The notes beneath the pieces are model-generated. The model was not told where the DNA came from, did not search any database, and was given only the letters and a program-made list of their open reading frames with translations. Positions 43,500 to 56,094 of a stretch of 64,000 nucleotides of DNA are shown here, piece after piece. Where the stretch lies: NCBI GenBank assembly GCA_020284085.1, contig JACEVL010000934.1:186001-250000 (forward strand), read 5' to 3'. The position numbers were made by a program, and so were the translations under genes. Each line of letters starts with the position of its first letter. The stretch's first letter is position 1. The DNA comes from Aporrectodea caliginosa. Taxonomy: Eukaryota; Annelida; Clitellata; Crassiclitellata; Lumbricidae.

Positions 43500-43854
43500 G
43501 AAAATGTGCCTAGTGTCCAGCCTAAATCCTACACCGGAGCCAGTAATTATACCAGAGACACGCTTCAAGAGGCATCATCCAGTCGCTTCAACTCAGCTGA
43601 ACGGGATTCCGGCTTTTCAGGCGAGATCGAGTTGGGCGACGTCTTGGGGCGGGCAGAGGAGATTGACCTGCTACTGCTGCATATCAGTTCGAAAGAGGAG
43701 ACGCCATGGAAGCGCAACCACACATCACACATATCATCAGTCACAATCACACCTTCACACATCCAACACTCGCAGCCACACCGTCATATACTCATTAGTG
43801 GGAACCACATCATCATACACTCATCAGTCGCAACCTCACCATCGCCCCTTCGTC

Positions 43855-44255
43855 AGCTTCCACTTCGAAGCGCAACACAATCATAAGTCGCTTCCACTTC
43901 GAAGCGCAACACACTCATAAGTCGCTTCCACTTCGAAGCGCAACACAATCATAAGTCGCTTCCACTTCGAAGCGCAACACAATCACAAGTCGCTTCCACT
44001 TCGAAGCGCAACACAATCACAAGTCGCTTCCACTTCGAAGCGCAACACAATCATAAGTCGCTTCCACTTCGAAGCGCAACACAATCATAAGTCGCTTCCA
44101 CTTCGAAGCGCAACACAATCATAAGTCGCTTCCACTTCGAAGCGCAAGCACAATCATAAGTCGCTTCCACTTCGAAGCGCAACACAATCATAAGTCGCTT
44201 CCACTTCGAAGCGCAACACAATCATAAGTCGCTTCCACTTCGAAGCGCAACACAT
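43855..44255. repeat. 34-bp satellite array B (about 12 units)
   Basis: Same 34-bp unit as 4571-5560 (CATAAGTCGCTTCCACTTCG ...). It is shorter, with TCACAAG variants at about 43985-44020. Confidence 0.95.
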
Positions 44256-44333
44256 AAGACATTCATCAGTAGCAACCTAACCATCGCATATTCAGTCGCT
44301 TTCACTTCAAAGTGCAACCACACAATCACACGA

Positions 44334-44502
44334 GCGAAATGGAGGGTAAAGAGAAAGAGAGTGAAATGAAAGGTAGGGAGGAAGAGAGCGAAATGGAGGG
44401 TAGGGAGGAAGATAGCGAAATGGAGGGTAGGGAGGAAGAGAGCTAAATGGAGGGTAGGGAGGAAGAGAGCGAAATGGAGGAAGGGGAGGAAGAGAGCAAA
44501 AT
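44334..44502. repeat. 27-bp purine-rich minisatellite
   Basis: About six units of GCGAAATGGAGGGTAGGGAG followed by GAAGAGA. Strand-asymmetric purine tract. Confidence 0.9.
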
Positions 44503-44531
44503 AAAAAAATGTATATTATCTCTGGACGACT

Positions 44532-44691
44532 AGAGATGTCCACGATTAGTTTAATTGATAATCTATTAGAATTAGAATTAGCTGCTGAAATTTGCTAATT
44601 GATTACAATTAGAATTAGCTGTTTGTCTAATCGATTAGCTAATCGAATAGACTGTTAGTTACCCATTAGTTACCCATCTCTGCTGGACACT
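44532..44691. mobile_element. Possible short hAT MITE, about 160 bp
   Basis: Left tip CTAGAGATGTCC, right tip ACCCATCTCTG. Flanks CTGGACGA and CTGGACAC agree at 6 of 8. The interior is built of GATTAG/ATTAGAATTAG repeats. Confidence 0.4.
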
Positions 44692-44699
44692 TCACCGTA

Positions 44700-46575
44700 C
44701 ACTCTAAGAAACGTCTAAATTCACAACAATCCCACTTTCTTCACCGTCTGTCTACCTTTTAGTCATCTGACTATCTGTTCTGTCCTTTCTACCTTCTTGT
44801 TCTATCTGTAGGCCTATGTATACCAATCCTATGATCTTCATCTTACGTCATCACACGCGTGAACACCGCAAGCAGCTCCTTCTCTCTAGCCTCTTCCCTT
44901 ATAGCCTCAGTCACAGACAGTACACAGTCTTGTTTTCTCACCTCCTCGTAGTATTTTGTGACATGATGTACATGTAGTTTGTTAGGAGCCGCTGCTCCGT
45001 CTCTCTTCAGCTTAAAATTCATAGCGTTACAAATATTCTGATTTATTAAAGAGACATCTTCCTATCTTAGAATAATGACGTCAACAACTGAATAAATTAT
45101 AGCTAGTTGTATGCATATATTTGTAGTGAGTCTATATACCAGACCGATGAATGTGCAACTGGTCCTTACCCGTTCGCGAAAGCCAACGCGAGCCCAGTGC
45201 TTATAGCCTACGCCGCGTCTAAGTAAATCTATTTTCTCGTTGCACAGAGAAAGACTCCAAATACGCGGCAACAGAAAACAGAGAGGCAGACCTATGAGAC
45301 GCTTGTTTTAGAAAATAAGTTTACTTGTTTGTAGCCAAAGTTTCAACGCAATTTCACAATATCCAATCACGAGATTTTAGATTCTTTCTCTGAAAGCAGT
45401 ATGTGTTTATGTTTATGTCTATGTTGATATTTTATTTACGTATGTAGGCCTACGTATGCATGTAGACCTATACATGCATGTATGTAGATAAGTGTATACA
45501 TACGTATGTATGCAGGCAATTATGTACATTTAAAAATTTGATTCATAAACATGTTTTGCTAAATAAAGATGCTGAGAAGTTTCGCAAATACTAGTCTGCA
45601 TTATAGACCTATAAGCAGTTCCTTATCTTTACGAAGTAGGCCTGTAGGCCTATACACAGAAGCCGCGCTAAGCCCAGATAAGCGCCAGAAAAAGTTTCGA
45701 TTCGAGACCATAAAATCTCGGATGAACTTTCAATATGTAATATGTCTGTTAAATTTATTCCATCGCCATCTATTTCCAGCACAGGCGAAAGGAACTCGCG
45801 TTACCGTTGCCGTATATAGCTACAACAGCATCGTTCGTCAAAACAATGATTTGACTGCTCACACTTTCTGGGCTTCTCGTAGGCCCTATCCTCTTACATA
45901 AGCATCGTCTCGTGTACCATTTTGATTGCACGTTATACGATACTTCAAACGTTTATGCGATGCATCAAACGTCGTCGTCTAACTGCCCAGAACATCGGTC
46001 CGGACATAATTTTACTCGGACAATATCTCGCGCTTGTCATATCAAACGGTGTCTTCGCAACTGAAATTGGCGGAGTCCGATATCGCCACGACGGTCGCTA
46101 TGTTATACAACACCGGCTTATCGGACGAGTTTGACATCTTTCCGTTAATCATAATGCTTTACCGTCTCTTATATAAGTGTCTGTTATTATGTTATTGTAT
46201 ACGTTACTGTTTCTTTCTCAGCGATCAGCTATTCGAAACATCAACTTAATAGTGTTCTGTTATTAACTGAAATATTCGAAAAGACAATTTACTATCTATG
46301 GCTCGCCTAAATCGGTTTGGCGGCTTGACGCTTTGGATGCGAAGCTGACGAGTACAGCACAGTTAAGCAACAACGAACGCGATTTATTAGTAATTCGTGA
46401 TTTACATGATTAAAGAAAGGCCCATGAGATTGGCCATGGATTGCTTTACAATAGAATTTGAGCTGACAATTCAGTCTAGTTTCTCATGTTTAATTTCCGT
46501 CAGTTGGCGTTGTTCTTAAATATAATAGGGCCTACATTTGCATTCTCTTTACCATACTTCAGTCTTTATTTGGAC
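44700..46575. other. Intergenic, nothing assigned
   Basis: Short open frames (45062-45271, 45569-45901, 45922-46134) lack recognisable domains. TAGGCCTA octamers and ATGTATG repeats occur at 45420-45520. Confidence 0.4.
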
Positions 46576-46580
46576 ATTTT

Positions 46581-46629
46581 AGAGAGAGAGAGAGAGAGAG
46601 AGAGAGAGTGTGTGTGTGTGTGTGTGTGT
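46581..46629. repeat. (AG)n(TG)n microsatellite
   Basis: About 28 bp of AG followed by about 21 bp of TG. The TG part supplies the target site of the next element. Confidence 0.95.
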
Positions 46630-47148
46630 TAGGGGTCTGCGGGTATACCCGTACCCGCGGGTTTATACCCGACCCGTACCCGCGGGCGGGTACGGGTCGG
46701 GTAGACATTTTACGGGTCGGGTCGGGTACGGGTAGAAGCTTTACGGGTACGGGTATACCCGGTTTTACCCGTACCGAACTGAAGTTTTGGAGTTACACGT
46801 AATGATGAGTCAGACTTACTATAGCTGGCGGTACTTAACGTCACATCTGTACCATTTTGTAATCGGTCGTGGAAGTTTGGAAATTTGGACGATAATATTG
46901 TTAATTCTGGGGGTTTCTTTGCAGCAAATAATGGTGGATGACATAGCTGTATCAGGTGTTACTATACAACCTTCTTATATTGCACCAATATTGGCAAATC
47001 GTTTCATTTTGGGCCATAAATCTGAAAAGCCATACTCCGAACATTAAGAAATTCAGTTGGGCAGCACGATTATCCATGAAACACGGTCACTGTCATCACG
47101 ATGATTCTCGTTATGATTATGTTTAAAATAATTATTATGATTATGATG

Positions 47149-47193
<45 letters not shown>

Positions 47194-47195
47194 TA

Positions 47196-47276
<81 letters not shown>

Positions 47277-47547
47277 CATCATCATCATTACTGTGATCAT
47301 CATCATCATCAGACTATTATTATTACTGCTACATGCTTTGTGAGACTATTGGACTGTTAGGGGCTTGGATTATGTAAATCCCTATTAGGATAATTACGTG
47401 GCTTGTACGGTACGGGTACGGGTATACCCGCGGGTACGGGTCGGGTTGGGTAGTTATTTTGACTACGGGTCGGGTACGGGTACGGGTAGCAGTCCCGTGT
47501 TACGGGTACGGGTCGGGTAGCGAAAATGCTCTACCCGCAGACCTCTA
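46630..47547. mobile_element. hAT-like element with GGGTA-rich ends, 918 bp
   Basis: TIRs TAGGGGTCTGCGGGTA and (right, reverse complement) TAGAGGTCTGCGGGTA. Flanking octamers GTGTGTGT on both sides fit an 8-bp TSD but lie in a TG repeat. Subterminal regions are arrays of TACGGGT/CGGGTA in both orientations. The centre has an (ATT)n microsatellite (47140-47290). An 86-codon open frame (46787-47047) has no recognised domain. Confidence 0.75.
47140..47290. repeat. (ATT)n microsatellite
   Basis: About 130 bp of ATT, then (CAT)n. It lies inside the 46630-47547 element. Confidence 0.95.
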
Positions 47548-47555
47548 GTGTGTGT

Positions 47556-50060
47556 GTGTTTGGGGGTTCAATAAAGACTACAGGTTAGAATTTAGTGTGT
47601 GATTTCACCTCGACGATGAAAGTTTCTGTTCAGTTATAACTGTGATTGAGGATTCTTGTATAGACTATACACACACGCAGACCACTGTTATGAAATCACT
47701 TAGATATGAAATCACTTAGATTATATAAGGTTTACCGCCACACATGGTTCTGTTTAACAGAGATCTGAAATAGCATACGTGACAACGTATATGTAACGAG
47801 CTTAGATGCTGATATAGGTTTCATGGTTGTCCAAGTATTGGAGAAACATTAACATTCCATGCAATTCAACTCAGTAATGCCGAATTATGTATAAAAAACT
47901 AGTTCTGGTCTGTCCTTGGATGGACATAACGTTACAAAGTATTCGCTAGTGTTTTCCTTTCTAACCGAATGATTTCATAGAAGAGGCTTTGAGACACAAC
48001 ATTAATGCTTGTATCGTGCACAGTTTTATGCGATCGAAGCAGTGCTTTGTTAGGTTTCTTTTCTATCTGAGATGAAATATACTCTCATGAGACAACTCTG
48101 CGAAGGAGACTAAATGTTCGTATCTTGTCCCTGCTAAAGTACTTTGTTTCTCTCTTGACGACATTAATGATGCAATTAAGTCGAATTCAATCCGGATCAG
48201 TTTTGAATCTGCCGAATTGCAGAGGATTCAAACTATGGAGCGACAACAGCTTTGGGCGATACAAATCGCCATGGAGTAATAAAGCCATGCGAATAGACTG
48301 GCAGTAAATGTTAGCGAGTTTTTAAAAAGCAATCATTGCTTCTTTGTCGTTGGAAGCTTGGCTCCTGCATGATTGCTAACGATTCCGCTTATGAAAATAA
48401 TGAGACGTGTTTCAGACGTGCTTCAGGATGGATTACAACGCAAATCAAAACATAAAACGATTCAGAACGGGCAGCGAACATTCTTAAGGTCTGAACGAAG
48501 GAAGACGGATTCTATTAAGCGCTACAAGACTCTTAAATACCGGTACATCTGATTTCAGACCGAGTCTGCATCTCTGCGTAGGCAAATTGGAAGGGTAGAA
48601 GTTGCTAGATCTTCTCTGCGTGGTGGCGAAATTCTGCGTTATACGATGCTAAATTGAATTACTTCGCTACGGTGGTCGTTGATCTCATTGCATTGTCAGG
48701 GAATATAAACAATCCGAAGTGAGGAGCGTGCAGTTTGAGATGGTGCGAAGTACTTAGGCTACCCGTGGTTTATGGAAGCTAAATCTGCATGCTCCAACTC
48801 TTTCATCCGCCCTCCCATCATTCCACGCGTGCATGGCTGCACCAACTGACCAACATCTAAGTCGCTCTTTTACTACGTGACCCCTTTCAGTCCGTTTACA
48901 TCATTCGATTAGAAACAAGTTCACTTCCAACTCGAGGGTATGTCGGTGTCTGTGCCCGTAGGTCATCGAGTGCAGAGTCCATTGTCCGTTACATAATTTT
49001 ATATCACTTTCACAGAGCGGTTTTGATAGGTTTATGGGGTGCTATATAAATGCTCTGTTACAAGTAGGATTATAAAGTCTTATTTGGTTACCTCCACGCT
49101 ATATTTTAAGCGACATCATCTAATGACAAGACATCAGTCGATGACGTCGAGAAATTGGTCCCTAAGCAGTAACCGTCTCCAAGAAGGCCATGCTAATTAT
49201 TATATCCCGAACACTCCCTCCGCGCTTCAAAAGGAGAGCGCTGAACCGAGTCGACTCTTGTGCCTAATCATTTTCAGAGAGGTCAGGTTGACTCTTTCAG
49301 TGGGGTAATTTTATGGGTTTCTTCCGGACGGGCGATCGATCCTCCGCTACAGGCAATCGATCAATTCTACTTTAGGACTTCGACAAATGGACCGTTCAAG
49401 CCAAGCACGAACGAAAGGAGACGAGCGTTTCTGTCATGTTTGATTACACAACGATGCAACACGAGGTCTTAGTGCAGTTGTGATTATGGTTTAAGAGTGG
49501 CTATATATGTGTCTTTGATGCATTATAGAAAGACATCTAACTCATACAGTACTTATGAAACTGAGCGAATAGATAGGCGGTCTTGTATACATGCCTTCCG
49601 CTAGGGTTAATTAATTTCGCACAGCTGAAATCAAACCTGAGTGGCCGTGCTACGAAAGTGGGACCGGTCTGGCAAGGCTGTTGGCGTGGCCATCGCCGAT
49701 AACCCCGCTGCTGCTGCTCCATGCAGTGCATGCCTGTAGGCCTACATGGCCAATCGCGTCCATTAACCGGATGCCGAGAACCGTTCTAGAGGACACGACG
49801 AAATTGATTAACCCTCGGTCGTTCTGATCGGCTGTCAATCAATCCTGCAAGCGACGAATGAAGCGAGGAGCAATTCGCAACAGACGCAGCAACCACAGTA
49901 TTAGTAATCGAAGTGCAATCGTCTGTAAATCTCTACGTAAGCGATTCGATCCGAACAGGGTTCACAATTATTTGGCCGAGATATATAACCAAACAAGTCT
50001 GTCATCGAGTCCCATCGATGCTTAAATCTCCATTTCTACAATCTGATGCATTGGCTAAGG
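47556..50060. other. Intergenic, nothing assigned
   Basis: This 2.5 kb has no supported gene. TTATGGGGTGCTATATAAAT at about 49030 resembles a LINE/SINE tail. A TATAAATG box-like sequence is part of that tail. Short open frames were not recognised. Confidence 0.4.
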
Positions 50061-50064
50061 AACA

Positions 50065-50142
50065 ATTTATATCTTATTTAAAATGTTGTGAAGTTATATT
50101 GTGCACAATATAACTTCACAACATTTTTAATAAGATATAAAT
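50065..50142. repeat. 78-bp near-perfect palindrome without loop
   Basis: The arms 50065-50103 and 50104-50142 are mirror complements centred on GTGCAC, with only one mismatch in the A/T run. It can extrude as a cruciform. Confidence 0.95.
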
Positions 50143-50144
50143 AT

Positions 50145-50855
50145 GTAGTATAAACTACTAAATAGTGATAATTGAGATGATTATCCGCTTTTCTTTTGTA
50201 CTGACTAAGTGTCCATCGCTGACTTTTTCTTTGACGAGGGTGACCCTAATTAAGCGGGGCTTCTGCCCTTTTGGGTCTCACTTGTTCCCCAGTCAATGCA
50301 CGAGGATATATTCTGAGTAGGCCTACTTGTGAATTGCATTGTGCTTTCGGGCTCAAAAAAGTTGTCAAGTTGTCAAGTACAGGTACAGCGTCGCATGCTG
50401 TATATTCGGCGAACACTAATAGCGTCGACTAAAAAGCCGTCATTTTTCTTTGTGGCTTCTTTGCCTGATTGTCGACGTTCGTCGGTCGTTGACTGGCTGT
50501 GATTTCCGCCGGAAGCTTCGAGAAGACGACTCCGTCGATAAACAGGAAGCATCATGGGAGGTTCGAAGGTGCCTGGTCTCTTTCTTCGAAGATCACTTCC
50601 TGTTGAGCTGCGGCGGAGGCGTTGCGGCGCCACAATAGCTGCTGTAGCTCGGCTGTTGTCGCCTTCGAATGTGACCCGATGATGAATAATGGCCCTTCAC
50701 ATCGGCGTCAGATTAATTAGGCAAAACAAGACGAGGTCAAACGGAAGTTCCTTTATTGCTGTAAATTGAAATCAAGTAAACACACACATGGCCTACTTGC
50801 AGTGGCTAAATTATATACAGGCCTATCATAGACCTGCTCTGTGTAACCTATAGAT
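50145..50855. other. Intergenic, nothing assigned
   Basis: A GC-richer patch at 50400-50640 has overlapping open frames on both strands (50373-50633 -, 50450-50638 +). No domain was recognised. Confidence 0.35.
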
Positions 50856-50859
50856 TAGG

Positions 50860-51021
50860 CAGGGATCGGTTGCAACCGGAACGCACTGGAACGGCGTTCC
50901 GGTTCTTTTTTGACGACCATAAATTAATGCAGTACCGGTTCTTTTTGTGAAAAATCCTAGATTAGCATGGCGCTTGAAAGCGGCGTTCCGTTTTTTTTGT
51001 TTAGGATGGGATCACTGCATG
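50860..51021. mobile_element. Possible short MITE
   Basis: The left end CAGGGATCGG and the near-right GATCACTG are weakly inverted. Flanks AGATTAGG (50852-50859) and AGATTAGA (51022-51029) agree at 7 of 8. Internal repeats of GGCGTTCCG(G/T)TT and CCGGTTCTTTTT occur. Confidence 0.3.
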
Positions 51022-51029
51022 AGATTAGA

Positions 51030-52765
51030 TAAATCGATTCTTCAACCTGGCCGTAATTGCCTTTCTGAACAGGATCAGTAGACCCATATTTTCGGTCGTC
51101 GGTTGTACAGTCCAAGGAAGTAGGCCTACTTGAATCCTAGGCCTAGATTTCTGAGCAGTTTTTCTACTTTAAGACAGAGACGTCTAAGCCCGTCTTGGAA
51201 TGACGTATAATGCGTTATAGAAATTTCGGAGGGAAGTAAATGAAAAACTGGAGTCAACATTTTCAAGTTTTCATGCTAGGCCTACACTGTCTTCATAGTA
51301 ACCTATATACTTTAAATAAAACGTGTGGCTAACGGTAATTATTTATTTGCGGACTCTTAATTGCACTTGCATATTCTATATTTGCATGCATCAAATAGCC
51401 ATGCAAGTCGCGACAGCAATGCTGTATATATAAGTAGACCCTAGTATTCGATAGCAAAATCAACTACTGCACTAAAAGTGACTAAAGCATACAGTTACCA
51501 ACTGCTTTTCCAACAGAGCACAACAATTTGCTGCGTATATGCTCCAACTAAGGAAGACTCAAGTGTATTATTATAATAGCGGCTTATTACATAGGAGAGA
51601 CGGGCCATGGCCCCAATGGCAAGCATATGTAGGCCTATACATCGTCACCTTTCAGTATTACTCAGCAATAAAAATAATGTAGATAGGCTACCGGTAAAAG
51701 CTCATAATTATCTCCAGTCATTGTGGCTGTTAGCACTGGGCCGGTTTTTCATCTTCCATCTGAAACCAGATCTTCAGCCAATGGAAAGAGTTTGGGGTAA
51801 ATTGTGTTTCTACTTTGCCAGAATTCAAGTGCATTATGAACTGCCCCCTACATGCTTAATAATATCAACTGTGCGGCCTTTAATGGGGGATTCCCTAAAA
51901 AGCCCCATGGTCATTAGGTACTCTGTTGTGCGTAGTCTATGCATCCGTCTATATATACCACAGTTGTCTAAAGTTTGACCACATCACATACCGACGCCTA
52001 TCGCCGCTTAAAGGAACTGCTCACAGGTCCCCCATTCCCTAAATGGTCATTCGTACTCGCGTAGTCTATACCCGTCTATACCACATCAGACTAAACCACT
52101 AGCTTTCGGCTAAAGTCTATTGAAGACCCATACACGCGTGGACATTTGAACGCTGATCAGGTGTGCACGTAGCCTACGTCAGTATAACTATATCACACCA
52201 GAACTGTTTATTTTCCACTTTGTAACGTTTCTTAAAAATCGAGAGGGAGTCTTAAGGTAGGGTGCGTTGCTTTCAATGGTTTGCACACAGGATTGATGAT
52301 ACAGAGGGCGCCGAGTTCAAAACCTCTCGAACTTCGGCGCAAAGTCATAGCATACGTCAGTAGCCGACCGAAGTGAATGGTTGCTGCCACTTCTCCAGCG
52401 ACCGTGGCTCACTCGATCTTGCCTCACCGAATACGTGTCGTTGTCCCTTACAGACCGTATATTATAGTCGTTGTAGTCGGAATCGATAGTGAAGAAACAT
52501 GCAACAGAAAATTATTTGAACACGCGATATGTGTGACAGTCAAGTCATGCCATGTCACATCGCCATCGTCGCTTCGATATGTGTGACAGTTGAGATGATT
52601 CAAATTTGCATGCTATAAAACGGTTGTCGTCCATTTAGTGACTGAGCTACATATTTAGCCTATTCACTGTTTCGCTTTCACGTTTTGTACCTAAACGTTG
52701 TGGTGTTCCTTCCAACAAAGGAGGGATGGCAGCAAAATGAGGGGACGCAGCATAACAATCATGTC
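51030..52765. other. Intergenic, nothing assigned
   Basis: The 123-codon frame at 51607-51978 and the 69-codon frame at 52377-52586 show no domains. Nothing is supported. Confidence 0.4.
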
Positions 52766-52773
52766 CTTAGATG

Positions 52774-54128
52774 CAGGGCCGTTGATAAGGTTCTGCGAAG
52801 GTGGGTGCAAAAAGTTACGACAGGGGCCCGTGTCGGTCGAGCGGCCGTTGGTTTTTTATATTCCATTTATCCCTTTGTTATGATCCTTATACATAATTAC
52901 ACACTAGTAAGTGACGGCCACTGATTGTTTGAGAGTAAGTGTAGGCCTAGATATATAACACTTCAACACTACATCACAATAAAATCTGATAAATCACAAA
53001 TATGTACATATAATTAATGCCGCAAATGAGTAAATGTCATCGGCAAAAATATCAGCGAAGTCCGTTTTCATCTCTCACAGTCACACAGTTTGGTTAAATC
53101 CAGCAAATGCAGGCTAAACGGTCCAAATCCAAATTCTAACTTTTTGCGACATGAAAGCGCAGTGCATATTTTAACTGTATAACTAGTTTTAGGATTTGCC
53201 CCAGTAGTTTTAGGATTTGTCCCAGTAGTTTTGGTGATTTGCCAGAGGTAATACTCTACTTTCAATGTTAGTTTTCAATAACATTGAAAGTAGTTTAGCA
53301 GACTTTGTCCCATAGTCCAAATCCGTTAAAATATGCACTGTGAAAGCGTCAACAACTTGGTCCAGCTGCAAATCGATTACACTGTATTGCTGAGTTACTG
53401 AGCTTCCGAGTTTCATTCGCCTGTCTTTCTTGCGATCCGGATTTGTTTATATGAGTTACTCATAATTTCAACGCTGCTAACGATCCGAGTATAATAATTG
53501 AATTTTAAAACTCATTATTTAGACCTAGCCTATACATATAAGTAACAGTCACCGAGAGGTACAGAGGCTTAATTGCTACGTTTAATGTTTTAACTTTTAA
53601 GCAATGTAAACTCGTCGAAAAGCCCTGAGCTTTATAATTATATGATGTATAGGCCTACACCGGAATTCGGATTGCAGCTAGTTGTAGGCCTATAAAGAAT
53701 ATACTTTACTTATCCATTCAGTCAAAACACCGAGCTAACAATTATAGGTAAATAGATAAGTGCGCCAAAATGATGTGATTTCACGAATTCACGGTCATGT
53801 AAGCAGAGAGAGTGAGGGCGCGTCATTGATATAATGTTTTATCTATGGTGCATGCACAGTCCATACAACTACATCTATGGAATGCGGGTGCATGTTACGT
53901 GCTGTTGTGGCGGGCCATGCAGTAAGAAAGCAAACAGTGTAAGTAAACATTGGTAAACATAGTGAATTAAATCAATATAATCACTAGTGCTTCCTTGCAC
54001 GATTTAATTTCACAGAAATTTGAAGCGAGACTGAGATTTGCACCCGACATTTAGCAAATAGCAAAAAAATTCGGCTCAGGGGCCCGCGGTGCACCGCACC
54101 GTGTGCACCTATGGTAAAAACGGCCCTG
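52774..54128. mobile_element. hAT-type non-autonomous element, 1355 bp
   Basis: TIRs CAGGGCCGTT and AACGGCCCTG are bounded by the perfect 8-bp TSD CTTAGATG (52766-52773 and 54129-54136). Subterminal CAGGGGCCCGTG (left) and CAGGGGCCCGCG (right). The interior is AT-rich and noncoding, with a perfect hairpin at 53256-53293. Confidence 0.93.
53256..53293. repeat. Hairpin with 15-bp arms
   Basis: CTACTTTCAATGTTA and its reverse complement around an 8-base loop. It is preceded by a tandem AGTTTTAGGATTTG(C/T)CCC pair at 53186-53225. Confidence 0.9.
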
Positions 54129-54136
54129 CTTAGATG

Positions 54137-54355
54137 GAGGGGAGAGATGGACGTCGTTGCAGCTGGCTTACTTCTATTAAGTTATTTATCTGTTTGGCCA
54201 CTCTCCGCTCTTTCCGGTTGTAATTAAGAGAAATGTTTCTGGACATGTCCAGCCACTGCAGCGTCTGGCGGCGTTCACCTGTTTCGTCTGTCTCTGGCGA
54301 TGGTCTTGTCGGTTCGCGTACGTTGCTTCTGTTGGCACAACTACGGCTATTGGCG
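54137..54355 (-). other. Coding-like segment adjacent to hAT, unrecognised
   Basis: A 112-codon minus-strand frame (54130-54468) is Arg/Ser-rich, with ERRVAKQINNLIE near its end. It resembles a transposon-associated DNA-binding region only vaguely. I cannot name it. Confidence 0.25.
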
Positions 54356-54357
54356 CC

Positions 54358-54845
54358 CGCTGCATCCATTAAGTCGTCGGTCGTAGATTCATCTGAAGAA
54401 GGGTTGCTGCTACACAACTGCCTTGTTTTCGCCTTTATGGCCGTTGAACGCCTTCCAAAGGCTTCCAAAAGCCAGATTGTCTGATTTGGATGCGGCCTGG
54501 ACGGCGGCTGTAGACCACTACTGACGACGTTGCAAATGATGGCGAAGACTGGAAAACAACTTCCAGACCATGGATACAGCCAGAGTGCATTGGCCTGGAA
54601 CTGATGAAGTCCACGATCTTCATTATGCTCTCACGTTAGCATTTTCAGACAGAGCTTAATAGACAACTAGGGACTAGGAACTGTAAAACGATTTTATCAT
54701 AGAAGCCACTTCTCAAGCTTTTAGGCCTTTTCTGGCCTTTGGAAGCATTTGGAAGGCGTTCAACGGCCATAAAGGCGAAAACAAGGCAGTTGTGTAGCAG
54801 CAACACTTCTTCAGGTGAATCTACGACCGACGACTTAATGGATGA
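54358..54845. repeat. Inverted duplication, about 120-bp arms
   Basis: 54358-54478 (CATTAAGTCGTCGGTCGTAG ... AACGCCTTCCAAA) recurs inverted at 54722-54845. About 240 bp of unique DNA lies between. Both arms read as SIKSSVVDS(S/P)EE and FAFMAVERLP in outward frames, but that equivalence follows from the duplication itself. Confidence 0.88.
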
Positions 54846-54849
54846 CAAC

Positions 54850-55785
54850 AGAAATTGCTTAAAGGCTCTTAAGTCTTAAGTCATACTCTTGTATGATCTA
54901 ATACCATCTGATCTAATCCATTCTGGCCTTGAAATAATACTTAACACTGAATTCAACGTTTCAGTCATTTATTTGGTGCCTAAATAAATTTATCAGTTGT
55001 AGAATACGCTTGTTTTCATATCAGAATGAATTAGAAAATATTTGATGATCATCAACCGTTCACTTCGGTCGACCGCCTGACTTCTTGACAGAATCGGTCA
55101 TGGCCAAAGCTCAAAACTTTTTTACACGTAGGCTACGTAGGCCACAGTATTCAGTATTTAAATTTAGCTAGATCTCGTCGGATCTGAGAAAACGCGCCTC
55201 TAATTTGAGATCCGCTAACTAAAATTAAGTGGAGACCAGTTACCTAAAGGTGTTTTGGGCAGACTTTTGGCTATAATAATCGCATTTCATGTTTTTTAAA
55301 TAGTAAATAGGGCCTAGTGAGTCTATAATTTCAAAGTTAAATAACTGGATAAATCAAAAAAAAAACTGTCCCCCAACGTTTATAAATAGGAAGTGACCAC
55401 TGCCTTCTGCTAGTTCGGTGCCAACACCCTTCTTTTTGGATGTGCGTGTATAGGCCCTGATATATAATGCATGTTATGTCATTTATACCCTCTACGTACT
55501 CGAAATTATTGCAAGGCCAAGAGCTTATAGGCCCTCTGCTCCCTTGTGATGACATCGATTTATATATTAAGTTAATTAAATAATTAATTCGTATAGGTCC
55601 TACATGTATATGAATTTGTTCATTGTACATCTGTATTATTTAGTCCTAGAAGAACTATAAACAAATAATTATGCCTCACGTTAGCTTATAGGAAGTTAAA
55701 TTAAAATCACCTCGGATTTGTAAGATATTGGCATCATCGTAGCGCACCTTTGAACTCTCTTTATAAATATAGGATAAAATATGTA
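54850..55785. other. Intergenic, nothing assigned
   Basis: AT-rich. One 97-codon minus-strand frame (55337-55630) without a domain. Confidence 0.4.
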
Positions 55786-55787
55786 AT

Positions 55788-56090
55788 AATAATCTTCGTT
55801 TATTATTGCAAACTGACACACCGCAGTATGATTACAATTCGTAGTGTGAACGGATGATCACAAGTTATTACAGGAGTCGATTTTAACTGTTTTGGCAGCC
55901 ATGCAAGGTTCCCTTCACGTCCAATTGTTCATTTTATCAACACCATCTGGCGAATGAAAGGCTGAGTCGACCTTTGGGAGGGTAGCGGGAGGCAATCCCG
56001 CGTCCGTGCTGATCTTCTGCTCTTCGTGCCAGAGTGTAACCATTATCCTAAACTACCCTGACCCTCCCCAAAGGGACTTCTGGCCCAAGA
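55788..56090 (-). mobile_element. SINE family D, copy 2
   Basis: On the minus strand it shares GGTCGACTCAGCCT, the TAAAATGA...GGACGTG block and CTCCTGTAATAACTTGTGATCA with 2075-2292. It ends CTGCGGTGTGTCAGTTTGC, then AATAAACGAAGATTATTATT. That tail resembles the one on the SINE at 14146 (GGTTGCGGTTTGTCAAC ... AATAAACGAAAATATT). Confidence 0.7.
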
Positions 56091-56094
56091 GTTT

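Larger units (their letters stand above)
42142..44340 (+). repeat. Composite satellite-bearing repeat, copy 2
   Basis: It starts at CAGGCGCGTAACTAGC, matching the start of the copy at 58560. Modules in order: an AT-rich 5' module to 42340; ATTTCGTGGCACTTTTGAAA; the GGTTGCTAAG minisatellite; a TATA-like box at 43296; the CTAGAGTCCA palindromes; a linker; the 34-bp satellite. It lacks the hAT MITE present in copy 1 and gained two SINEs at 42540-42957. Confidence 0.87.

Noticed and set aside
46640..47530. Telomeric repeat
   Set aside because: The GGGTA motifs are mixed in both orientations and confined to the ends of one transposon-like element.
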